DNA from: Parcubacteria group bacterium SW_6_46_9
GTDB lineage: Bacteria; Patescibacteriota; Minisyncoccia; Phycocordibacterales; SW-6-46-9
DNA: 19,896 nucleotides
Reading direction: 5' to 3'
Assembly (NCBI GenBank): GCA_003022255.1
Contig: PXPA01000043.1
Span: 1 to 19,896 of the forward strand
In this document: piece after piece, positions 6,492 to 12,321 of the stretch
How the letters are laid out: each line of letters opens with the position of its first letter
Position numbering within the stretch: the first letter of the stretch is position 1
The notes under the pieces: generated by a model
Told to the model about the DNA's origin: nothing
What the model saw: only the letters and a program-made list of their open reading frames with translations
The model's database searches: none
Program-made: the position numbers and the translations under genes

Positions 6492-7030
6492 CCCGGGCTA
6501 AAGCCCGGGGCTTTTAACTAGCTTTTAACTAAGCGTTATGCTGAGACTGCTTCCGGATGTACTCTTTCATTTCACTTTCATGAACACGGCCGACTATTTC
6601 GGCGAAGCAGCCTTCGGCCCAGAATGAATTACCCCAGAGCCATATGTCCAGATCAGGATGCTGATCACGGAGCACTTTGGAGCTACCGCCTTCTAGTAAC
6701 TGTACTGCTTTCGGTACTGAGTACCGCGGTGGCAGCCGTACGAGCATGTGTACATGATCCTCCGGTATATCCAGTTCTTCTATCTACCAGCTGTTCGCTT
6801 CGGCACAGTCGTAGAACAATCGCTTTGTGTGCTTGGCTACTTCGCCTTGCAGTACGCCGTGACGGTATTTCGGTATAAACGTTATGTGGTATTTCAGACG
6901 ATGTTTTGAGGCCGTGTCCGACCAAAAGTTGACAGTACCCATACAGTCTCAGCATCACAGATAACCTCGGGTGACAACATTCAGTTGTCTTTTGCTCGAA
7001 CGATTCATCCCCAGGCTAAAGCCTGGGGGG
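6491..7030 (-). mobile_element. IS200/IS605-type element (tnpA only), decayed
   Basis: Single-strand-type element on the minus strand. The end hairpins are CCCCAGGC-TAAA-GCCTGGGG (7009-7028) beside the tnpA start and CCCCGGGC-TAAA-GCCCGGGG (6491-6510) beyond its stop; they share the TAAA loop (plus-strand view). The gene between is a Y1 HUH transposase broken by a stop. No tnpB is present. An IS1595-like element was inserted into the 6491-6510 hairpin, so the original outer flank of this end is now at 5567 and below. Confidence 0.82.
6529..6942 (-). pseudogene. tnpA: TnpA Y1 transposase with in-frame TAG
   Basis: From the ATG at 6942 the frame reads MGTVNFWSDTASKHRLKYHI, a typical IS200 TnpA start, and continues to Trp52. 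Codon 53 is TAG (6786-6784). Reading on in the same frame gives ELDIPEDHVHMLVRLPP with the HUH motif (HVH), NSFWAEGCF, and KEYIRKQ with the expected catalytic Tyr near the C-terminus, ending at 6529. Total about 137 codons, the normal family size. One nonsense mutation is the simplest reading, since nothing else suggests UAG recoding. Translation from the internal ATG of HVHM would lack the first half of the domain. Without working TnpA the element could move only if a complete copy elsewhere acts on its ends. Confidence 0.88.
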
Positions 7031-7140
7031 TCTTGGTGGGTGATAAACCGGTGGTTTTCAACGCTCGTCCGCCTCTGGTGGACTCGCTGCTTTTCAACAC
7101 GGGAACGAGAGTTTGTGTTCTCAACGGTGCTCGTAAAAAC

Positions 7141-7573
7141 TGTGCGCCTGGGAGGTTTGGTCACAAGTAAATCCGCTGACGCGGATTTCTCGCGGTCCTC
7201 CTATTTCTTGTTTCGCTATGCTCAACATCCGAAATTTCCGCTAACGCGGAATCGGATAAAAAGCAATCTGCTTTGCTTTTTATCCCCGGCTCGTATTGCT
7301 GTGCCCTGAGCGAAGTCTTGTAAAATTATCTACAAGACTGAGCGAAGAAATACTCTTGGGGTGCGCCTTTCGAATCATCACGCAAAGCCCAAACTATGTT
7401 CTGGGATGATTTGGTCACGCATAAATTTCCTGACGGAAATTTTGCGCGACCCCAGCTCACTATCTGCGCCTTCTCACTCCGTTCGAAACGCAGATATAGT
7501 TGCGCTTTTCGAATCATCGCGAAAGCCCAAAACTGGGCTTTCTCCAGTCGCACATTTTCACTTTGTTCAAATG
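7141..7573 (-). ncRNA. tRNA-Arg trailer: two tandem tRNA-matched cassettes
   Basis: Read on the minus strand from the tRNA end. Module 1 (7573-7401): hairpin 1 CGCACATTT/AAATGTGCG continues from the tRNA acceptor, loop GAACAAAGTG. Hairpin 2 is GAAAGCCCA/TGGGCTTTC. The anti-T-arm GATGATTCGAA (7518-7508) exactly complements the tRNA's TTCGAATCATC (7593-7583). Hairpin 3 has loop part CGAACGGAGTGAG. Hairpin 4 is AAATTTCC-GTCA-GGAAATTT (7442-7423), then GTGACCA and a sense copy AATCATCCCAG (7411-7401). Module 2 (7400-7141): a second identical anti-T-arm (7379-7369), a 20-nt block shared with the tRNA-Lys trailer (7366-7347), extra hairpins, hairpin 4 AAATCCGC-GTCA-GCGGATTT (7188-7169), and a sense copy reaching the acceptor end (CCCAGGCGCACA, down to 7141). 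The stretch 7031-7140 beyond it has two GTTGAAAA-type segments and no gene. Confidence 0.6.
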
Positions 7574-7646
7574 TGCGCCTGGGATGATTCGAACACCCGA
7601 CCTCATCGTCCGCAACGATGCGCTCTATCCACTGAGCTACAGGCGC
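7574..7646 (-). tRNA. tRNA-Arg (anticodon GCG)
   Basis: 73-nt tRNA. The acceptor GCGCCTG pairs with CAGGCGC, discriminator A. D-arm GCTC...GAGC contains A after GG (A20, an arginine identity base). The anticodon stem CATCG/CGATG encloses loop TTGCGGA, so the anticodon is GCG and it reads CGC (and CGU by wobble). T-arm GGGTG-TTCGAAT-CATCC. No encoded CCA; the sequence continues CAT. Most bacteria read this box with ACG, edited to ICG, so GCG is notable. Confidence 0.95.
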
Positions 7647-7673
7647 AAATGGCGTAGTTAATTCAGCACAAAA

Positions 7674-7679
7674 ATTATA
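7674..7679 (-). promoter_or_regulatory. -10 box of tRNA-Arg
   Basis: Minus-strand TATAAT ending 27 nt before the tRNA 5' end. A weak TTTATT lies 17 nt further upstream. Confidence 0.5.
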
Positions 7680-7716
7680 CCGCAAATTACAGGACCAATA
7701 AACCAGAGGCGGAATA

Positions 7717-8088
7717 TTACTGAAATGAGTCTTGCTCGATTGCATCTGTAATTTGATCGTCAGAATCAACTTGCTGAACTATTGATAGATGAAAAAACAG
7801 TGAGTCATGATCAGCAACAACTAATACTGGTATCCCCAATCCCATAGCCATACCGGCTTCATATCGAGCGCTTTCTTGATCTTCTTCCCACAAATATACA
7901 AGACAATCTGCCGCTTTCACGCCCGCTAATTCATCTGAAGCCAACTCCTGTGTCCGCTTTGCATCAAAGTCCTCTGCGTTATCAAAATCAGTCGCCCAGT
8001 CATACGTGATTGTATGACCGGCATCTCGTAACTTTTTCATAACAGAAACAGCACGGGCAATGTTTTTCCCTGCCACATACACTTTCAT
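7717..8088 (-). CDS. Nucleoside 2-deoxyribosyltransferase-like protein
   Basis: 123 residues, close to the size of compact members of the nucleoside 2-deoxyribosyltransferase family (Rossmann-like, cytoplasmic). Visible are the N-terminal strand MKVYVAGK (residues 1-8), a D-x-LVYLWEED acid cluster (61-70) and YEAGMAMGLGIPVLVV (76-91), where Glu77 is at the position of the catalytic nucleophile. These enzymes swap or remove the base of (deoxy)nucleosides in salvage; related DNPs hydrolyse nucleotides, so the exact reaction is open. The ATG at 8088 is preceded by TATAAT at 9 nt, right after the hsp20 terminator, so it is a separate unit. It is followed by tRNA-Arg on the same strand. Confidence 0.8.
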   Translation of the reverse strand: MKVYVAGKNIARAVSVMKKLRDAGHTITYDWATDFDNAEDFDAKRTQELASDELAGVKAADCLVYLWEEDQESARYEAGMAMGLGIPVLVVADHDSLFFHLSIVQQVDSDDQITDAIEQDSFQ

Positions 8089-8097
8089 ATAAGCCTG

Positions 8098-8103
8098 ATT
8101 ATA
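8098..8103 (-). promoter_or_regulatory. -10 box of the deoxyribosyltransferase-like gene
   Basis: Minus-strand TATAAT, 9 nt before the ATG at 8088, starting directly after the U-tract of the hsp20 terminator. The -35 position falls in the terminator stem and does not match consensus. Confidence 0.45.
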
Positions 8104-8131
8104 ACAAAAAATCCGCCTCTCGGCGGATTTT
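8104..8131 (-). terminator. Rho-independent terminator of hsp20
   Basis: Perfect 10-bp stem AAAATCCGCC/GGCGGATTTT (8108-8117 and 8122-8131) with a 4-nt loop, followed on the minus strand by a run of T. It lies 32 nt past the hsp20 stop. Confidence 0.85.
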
Positions 8132-8162
8132 ACGGGTTACAGTCTTTGGGTTTACTAAACTG

Positions 8163-8588
8163 TTATGATGTTTTCACTTCAATACTGTGTCCGGCCCGAT
8201 CTGCCGTATCTTCGCTGGGCATTGACACCTTCAGCACACCGTTATCGTACTCTGCTTCAGTAGCTTCAGCATCTACTTCGTGTGGTAGCCGGATTGATCG
8301 GCTAAACTGGCCATAGCGGCGTTCACGGTAACTGTAATCCTTGTCTTCATTCTCAGACTCGTCCTCATACGAACCAGAGATCGTGAGCTGATTACGATCA
8401 ACTGATACGTCAATATTCTCCGGATCGATTCCGGGAACATTCATCTCCGCTACTGTATCACCGTCCTGCTCGTAGATATCAATTGCAAGATCTGTTCCCC
8501 GATTCGTACGTGCCGGACTGCCAGAGAAAAGATCATCCCCAAAGAAATTTGCCAATGGACTACGGTTTTGTCGTGGAATAAGTGCCAT
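8163..8588 (-). CDS. hsp20: Hsp20/alpha-crystallin small heat shock protein
   Basis: 141-residue ATP-independent chaperone that holds unfolding proteins in the cytoplasm. The alpha-crystallin domain spans about residues 32-125, with VPGIDPENI (52-59 region), RRYGQFSRSIRLP (90-102) and the family signature AEYDNGVLKVSMP (112-124). An I-x-V motif (IEV, 136-138) near the C-terminus fits the inter-dimer contact. The short N-terminal arm contains the usual PLANFFGDDLF amphipathic segment. It has its own near-consensus promoter overlapping the end of rpsT, an untranslated leader of about 75 nt, and a terminator after the stop. No CIRCE-type inverted repeat is seen in the leader. Confidence 0.96.
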   Translation of the reverse strand: MALIPRQNRSPLANFFGDDLFSGSPARTNRGTDLAIDIYEQDGDTVAEMNVPGIDPENIDVSVDRNQLTISGSYEDESENEDKDYSYRERRYGQFSRSIRLPHEVDAEATEAEYDNGVLKVSMPSEDTADRAGHSIEVKTS

Positions 8589-8669
8589 GGTTTTAGTTGG
8601 GTTAAACCATTAAATTCCCGACAGATGTTCAGCTGTAAGGTGCTCGCGTCTGTCTTGCTTGTTGCTTAC

Positions 8670-8698
8670 ATTATAACGGATATCGGGGCTAAAATCAA
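8670..8698 (-). promoter_or_regulatory. Promoter of hsp20
   Basis: Minus strand: -35 TTGATT (8698-8693), 17-nt spacer, -10 TATAAT (8675-8670). The spacing is ideal. It gives a leader of about 75 nt before the ATG at 8588. Confidence 0.75.
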
Positions 8699-8701
8699 GG
8701 G

Positions 8702-8968
8702 TTACTCCATGTTGTCACTAACAAGCCGAGCCAGCTGGGATTTCTTGCGGGCCGCCTTGTTTTTGTGGATGATATTCTGCTTTTCTGCTTTGTCAATTGC
8801 TTTTTGGGCCTCTGGTAGTTTGTCTTCTGCCTTCTCTACTTCTCCATCTTCAACAAGATCTTCAACCTCCTTGATTGCATCTTTCATGGCGTCTTTGCGA
8901 CGACGGTTGACCTTTGTACGCTTTTTATCACGACGCAGTGCTTTTGCTGATGAGTCTGTTACGGGCAT
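8702..8968 (-). CDS. rpsT: 30S ribosomal protein S20
   Basis: 88 residues, the normal S20 length, made of long basic helices that pack on 16S rRNA at the bottom of the small subunit. Visible are the basic N-terminal half SSAKALRRDKKRTKVNRRRK and the C-terminal signature IDKAEKQNIIHKNKAARKKS (residues 58-77), matching the family's 'kGvihkNkAaRkkSrl' block. Lysine and arginine dominate. The start ATG at 8968 is the only reasonable one. An imperfect 18-bp inverted repeat lies in the upstream region shared with ruvA and might belong to its control. The hsp20 promoter overlaps its end. Confidence 0.93.
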   Translation of the reverse strand: MPVTDSSAKALRRDKKRTKVNRRRKDAMKDAIKEVEDLVEDGEVEKAEDKLPEAQKAIDKAEKQNIIHKNKAARKKSQLARLVSDNME

Positions 8969-9005
8969 ACGAAGTTTTTATGAATTAAATGAATAAAAAC
9001 TGAGT

Positions 9006-9111
9006 ATCCAGCTCGTACTTTTATTGCACAGTCAAAGGATTAAAAGCTTGGTAATAGTAGCAAATGTTTTCAGGAAAGCACTGACGTTATCAGATAAAAG
9101 TACAGCTGGAT
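9006..9111. repeat. 18-bp inverted repeat between rpsT and ruvA
   Basis: ATCCAGCTCGTACTTTTAT (9006-9024) and ATAAAAGTACAGCTGGAT (9094-9111) are inverted copies differing by one extra base. They enclose 69 nt. The divergent promoters of rpsT and ruvA must be in or near this region (8969-9230), which has no gene. Confidence 0.7.
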
Positions 9112-9217
9112 GTGTACGAAGTGCGACTGTAGTAAGCATCTGTTTCTATATTGGAATAGTACCAAAAAATTATAGTTAAGCAAAACGATAAGATTAGTTT
9201 GGTGCTGCTTGCTGCGT

Positions 9218-9223
9218 TATACT
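9218..9223 (+). promoter_or_regulatory. -10 box of ruvA-murE, leaderless start
   Basis: TATACT with 7 nt before the ruvA ATG at 9231. No good -35 box is seen at 16-18 nt. Confidence 0.45.
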
Positions 9224-9230
9224 TTAGGTA

Positions 9231-9809
9231 ATGATTGGCAGACTCACCGGACAACCAGAAGTTGTTTCCAAGGAGCAGATGATTGTTGATATTGGTGGTG
9301 TCGGCTATGATGTGCTGGCACCGCCGCAGGTTATCTCCGAAGCTCGGCGTAAAGATAAAATTACTGTGCGGACGTATCTGGCCGTCAGTGACGACGCGCT
9401 GGATTTGTATGGGTTCACGAACGAAAGACAGCAGTCATTGTTTGAGCATCTGCTTGGCGTGTCCGGAGTTGGTCCAAAATCAGCACTGGGAATTTTATCG
9501 GTCGCTGATGCTCCAACGATCACGTCCGCAATCGCCGCTGAAGATACGTCTTATTTAACGAAGGTGTCAGGAATCGGCACAAAAACAGCAGAAAAAGTAG
9601 TGTTAGAATTAAAAGACGCTTTTGAGGACACCGGTACAGCCGATGATGCCAAGCTACGTAAAGAGTCCGGCGAGGCGGTCGAAGCCCTGCAAGCGCTTGG
9701 GTATAGTAAATCCCAGGCGCAAAAAGCAGTTGGTAACGTTGATAAAGATATTGACACAACCGAAAAGAAGGTAAAAAGTGCCCTAAAACAATTAGGAAAT
9801 AATGAGTGA
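9231..9809 (+). CDS. ruvA: Holliday junction DNA helicase subunit RuvA
   Basis: 192 residues, normal RuvA length (about 200). It binds the four-way junction and directs the RuvB motor in branch migration. Domains in order: OB fold (1-62, MIGRLTGQ...DIGGVGYDV...YLAVSDDALDLYGF), two helix-hairpin-helix motifs (GVSGVGPKSALGIL about 76-89; KVSGIGTKTAEKVV 111-124), and a C-terminal UBA-like domain that contacts RuvB (about 147-190, VEALQALGYSKSQAQKAV). Its stop overlaps the murE start by 8 bp (9802-9809), so the two are translated from one message. The start ATG has a -10 box just upstream and no Shine-Dalgarno, suggesting a leaderless mRNA. Confidence 0.96.
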   Translation: MIGRLTGQPEVVSKEQMIVDIGGVGYDVLAPPQVISEARRKDKITVRTYLAVSDDALDLYGFTNERQQSLFEHLLGVSGVGPKSALGILSVADAPTITSAIAAEDTSYLTKVSGIGTKTAEKVVLELKDAFEDTGTADDAKLRKESGEAVEALQALGYSKSQAQKAVGNVDKDIDTTEKKVKSALKQLGNNE

Positions 9810-11067
9810 ATTACTTCACACAATCAAGCGTTGGCTACCGACGTCAATTATGAACTTCTTTCGACCCGCCTACCACTTCTTTTTGGCGTGGCTGTCCTCT
9901 GTTTGGTACGGAAACCCGAGCAAAGACCTTACCGTTATCGGCGTTACCGGCACGAAAGGGAAATCCACCACCACCGAACTGGTGGCACATATTCTCAAGA
10001 CGGCCGGATATACTGTCGCCGTCTCAAACACAATTCGTTTTAAGGTTGCTGGCACAAACCGACGAAACAAACGCAAAATGTCAATGCCGGGGCGGTTTTT
10101 CCTACAGCACTTTTTCCGGCAGGCTGTTGATGCGGATTGTGAGTATGCCGTTGTCGAGATGACCTCGGAAGGCGCGGCCCAGTTTCGTCATCGGTTCATT
10201 GAGCTTGATACGTTGATTTTCACCAACCTATCACCAGAGCATTTGGATGCCCACGGGTCATTTGCAAATTATAAAGGAGCTAAGTTAGACATTGCCCGCC
10301 AATTAACGCGATCGAGTAAATCGCCTACCCGGTTGGTTGTTAACGGCGATGACAAGCACAGTGATGCGTTTTTAAATATTTCTGCTGACAAACACATAAC
10401 CTTCCAGCTTGAAGATGCCAAGCCGTTCTCTAGCACCGCAAGCGGTAGCAAAATTACACTTGAAGATGAAGAGTTGAAAACCAAACTGTTTGGCGAGTTT
10501 AACATTTACAATATCCTGGCAGCAGCAAAAACCGGCCACGCGCACGGCCTAAGCAGGGAAAATATTAAAAATGGAGTTAGCTCTTTTTCCGGTGTTCCTG
10601 GCCGGCTGGAAGCTATTGATGCAGGTCAGGAGTTTGGGGTGTATGTGGACTATGCTCATACGCCTGATTCATTGGAGAAGGTGTACGAAACGTTTGGTGA
10701 TTTTTCGAAGGTGTGTATTCTCGGCGCCTGTGGTGGTGGCCGGGATAAGTGGAAACGCAAAAAAATGGCGAAGCTGGCAGAGAACCACTGTCGGAAGATT
10801 TTTCTGACCGATGAGGACCCCTACGATGAAGACCCAAAACAAATCGTTGAAGAGATGGCGAAAGCAATCAGTATTCCCAAGTACGAAATAATCATGGACC
10901 GCCGCAAAGCAATTCGAGCCGCCCTAGAAGAGGCAAGCCAGAAAGACGTTGTCTTGCTTACCGGCAAAGGTACCGACCCGTACATCATGCGCGAGGACGG
11001 TAAAAAACAAGAGTGGGATGAGGCGGCAATTGCCCGAGAGGAGTTAAAAGAAATACTCAATTCATAG
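9802..11067 (+). CDS. murE: MurE-like Mur ligase (UDP-MurNAc-tripeptide synthetase-like)
   Basis: 421 residues versus nearly 500 for ordinary MurE. It joins an amino acid to a UDP-MurNAc-peptide using ATP in cell-wall synthesis. The family's N-terminal UDP-binding domain is replaced by about 40 residues with an amphipathic/hydrophobic helix (FFRPAYHFFLAWLSSVWYG, 19-37), which may touch the membrane. Central domain: GVTGTKGKSTT (47-57), NLSPEHLDAHGSF (142-154). C-terminal domain: GRLE (267-270), DYAHTPDSLE (283-292), GACGGGRDKWKR (308-319) and GKGTD (388-392). The substrate motif, DNPR in diaminopimelate-adding MurE, reads EDPY here (338-341), so the amino acid added cannot be inferred. It overlaps ruvA by 8 bp and ends at a strong terminator. 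Confidence 0.88.
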   Translation: MSELLHTIKRWLPTSIMNFFRPAYHFFLAWLSSVWYGNPSKDLTVIGVTGTKGKSTTTELVAHILKTAGYTVAVSNTIRFKVAGTNRRNKRKMSMPGRFFLQHFFRQAVDADCEYAVVEMTSEGAAQFRHRFIELDTLIFTNLSPEHLDAHGSFANYKGAKLDIARQLTRSSKSPTRLVVNGDDKHSDAFLNISADKHITFQLEDAKPFSSTASGSKITLEDEELKTKLFGEFNIYNILAAAKTGHAHGLSRENIKNGVSSFSGVPGRLEAIDAGQEFGVYVDYAHTPDSLEKVYETFGDFSKVCILGACGGGRDKWKRKKMAKLAENHCRKIFLTDEDPYDEDPKQIVEEMAKAISIPKYEIIMDRRKAIRAALEEASQKDVVLLTGKGTDPYIMREDGKKQEWDEAAIAREELKEILNS

Positions 11068-11068
11068 C

Positions 11069-11110
11069 AAAACCCCACTCGGTGCAGAGTGAGCAGGGTT
11101 TTGGTTTTTC
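11069..11110 (+). terminator. Rho-independent terminator of ruvA-murE
   Basis: AAAACCC-CACTC (11069-11080) pairs with GAGTG...GGGTTTT (11087-11102) with a small internal bulge, followed by GGTTTTT. The mirror strand also has a T run, so it may serve the convergent gene at 11123 too. Confidence 0.8.
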
Positions 11111-11122
11111 GTGGTGAAAAAA

Positions 11123-11536
11123 TTAGTTTCTCCTTTGGTGCAAATTACCATGAACGTTATTTACCTCTTTTATTACTATTGTTGTCCCAGAAACCGAAAG
11201 ACCGGGGTGATTGTCTGGTCCAGGCGTATAATTTGATGGTAAACCAGATAAATCACCCAGTTCGTGCTTTGGTGGTTCCGGGTTCGGATTGAAGGGGTCT
11301 TGTTTTTTATTCGCTGCCAAGTAGCCCCTACATTTCTCTTGGTTCTTTTTGGAAACACTTTTGCCGAAGGGGTTGTTGATAACAAAGGCTATCCCAGCAA
11401 CGAGTAGAATTCCTGTTGCCGTCTTTTTTAGCTCAAGCCAGAGATAATAAGAAACTACCACCACCACAATTAAAAAAAGAAATACGTCTCTTGCTGTCTG
11501 TGGTCGTAGTTGCCGAGATTTAGAAAGCCAAGTCAT
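11123..11536 (-). CDS. Membrane protein, unknown
   Basis: 137 residues, not recognised. After a basic N-terminus (MTWLSKSRQLRPQTAR), two hydrophobic segments lie at about residues 17-34 (DVFLFLIVVVVVSYYLWL) and 40-55 (ATGILLVAGIAFVINN), so it is an integral membrane protein with a small helical hairpin. The rest is polar and rich in Pro, Asn and Gly (DPFNPNPEPPKHELGD, 80-95), probably unstructured. No motif suggests a function. It is convergent with murE and separated from the methyltransferase upstream by 60 bp, possibly in the same transcript. The ATG at 11536 is the natural start, just before the positive-inside segment. Confidence 0.7.
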   Translation of the reverse strand: MTWLSKSRQLRPQTARDVFLFLIVVVVVSYYLWLELKKTATGILLVAGIAFVINNPFGKSVSKKNQEKCRGYLAANKKQDPFNPNPEPPKHELGDLSGLPSNYTPGPDNHPGLSVSGTTIVIKEVNNVHGNLHQRRN

Positions 11537-11596
11537 GGGTCTGGATGATATTTTGAATGTACTGTGAGTGTAAATTTATTTTTATCAGAGATATAG

Positions 11597-12061
11597 TCAT
11601 TTGTCAACAACACAGAAGCTAATGATACCAAAAGCAACCGCAACATTCAGTGAGCTTTTTATGCCCTGCATCGGTATTTTGATGGTTTGGTCAGACGCTT
11701 TAATGACTTTGTTAGGTAATCCATCAACCTCATTTCCAAACACCAGACAAATATTTTGTTTTTTTGTTGTTACTTCACCAATCGGTACTGCCGAATCGGT
11801 TGGTTCACAGGCACAGACTGTTGTATCTTCAGCCGCTTTTTTGTTTATCAAATCAAGAATGTTTTCTTCACTCTCCCAGTCTACTGTATCCTCAGCCCCA
11901 AGTGCAACCTTCGAAAATTTCTTTCGCTTACGGCCAAACCGATCAACCGGCTTCGGCGTGTATCCGGTCAAATACAGCTTCTTTACGCCCAACCCATCAG
12001 CCGTGCGGAACATTGATCCGACATTGTGAATACTGCGAATGTTGTGCAAAATTACCTGCAT
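11597..12061 (-). CDS. SpoU/TrmH-family RNA 2'-O-methyltransferase
   Basis: 154 residues, a compact SPOUT enzyme with a trefoil knot that transfers methyl from SAM to a ribose 2'-OH. The three SpoU motifs are all present: motif 1 NIRSIHNVGSMFRT (7-20) with the conserved Asn and Arg, motif 2 LVFGNEVDGLP (106-116) and motif 3 IPMQGIKSSLNVAVA (129-143). It has no N-terminal RNA-binding extension, like TrmL-sized members rather than RlmB. The target (a tRNA or rRNA position) cannot be read from sequence. The ATG at 12061 gives the usual short lead into motif 1. Transcribed leftwards; the gene divergent from it is tRNA-Lys, 189 bp away. Confidence 0.92.
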   Translation of the reverse strand: MQVILHNIRSIHNVGSMFRTADGLGVKKLYLTGYTPKPVDRFGRKRKKFSKVALGAEDTVDWESEENILDLINKKAAEDTTVCACEPTDSAVPIGEVTTKKQNICLVFGNEVDGLPNKVIKASDQTIKIPMQGIKSSLNVAVAFGIISFCVVDK

Positions 12062-12166
12062 GTAAGCAAGTATTTAAAAATTCATCAATTATGGTATCAT
12101 TTTATTTGGCTGAACAGGACGATGCATCTTGTTGTTGTACCTCTCGCGGAGCTTTTAGCATGGTGA

Positions 12167-12214
12167 TTCGACGAAGTCGGATATGAAGGCTTAAGCGGGT
12201 AAGGTTTCGTCGAA
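12167..12214 (+). repeat. 9-bp inverted repeat upstream of tRNA-Lys
   Basis: TTCGACGAA (12167-12175) and TTCGTCGAA (12206-12214) are exact inverted copies with a 30-nt loop, ending 36 nt before tRNA-Lys. Nothing else was recognised in 12062-12250. It may be a leader hairpin. Confidence 0.4.
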
Positions 12215-12250
12215 AGTTTATTTTGTGCAACAGCAAATAAGTTGAGAGAT

Positions 12251-12321
12251 GCCTCCATAGCTTAATGGCAAAGCAGCAGACTTTTAATCTGTTGATCGGG
12301 GTTCGACTCCCTGTGGAGGCA
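12251..12321 (+). tRNA. tRNA-Lys (anticodon UUU)
   Basis: 71-nt tRNA. Acceptor GCCTCCA/TGGAGGC, discriminator A12321. D-arm GCTT/AAGC with GG in the loop. Anticodon stem GCAGA/TCTGT encloses CTTTTAA, so the anticodon is UUU. T-arm CGGGG-TTCGACT-CCCTG. No encoded CCA; the sequence continues CAA. A structured trailer follows. Confidence 0.96.

Noticed and set aside
6529..6942. UAG recoding (pyrrolysine or suppressor) in tnpA
   Set aside because: A single stop in a transposase next to another broken transposase is better explained by decay; TAG also ends the polA and IS1595 frames.
7141..7573. CRISPR array
   Set aside because: Repeats are few, unequal, partly inverted and tied to the tRNA; no regular repeat-spacer spacing and no cas gene.
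7326..7769. 147-codon frame across tRNA-Arg and its trailer
   Set aside because: It includes the tRNA itself and the repeated cassette parts and has no protein features.
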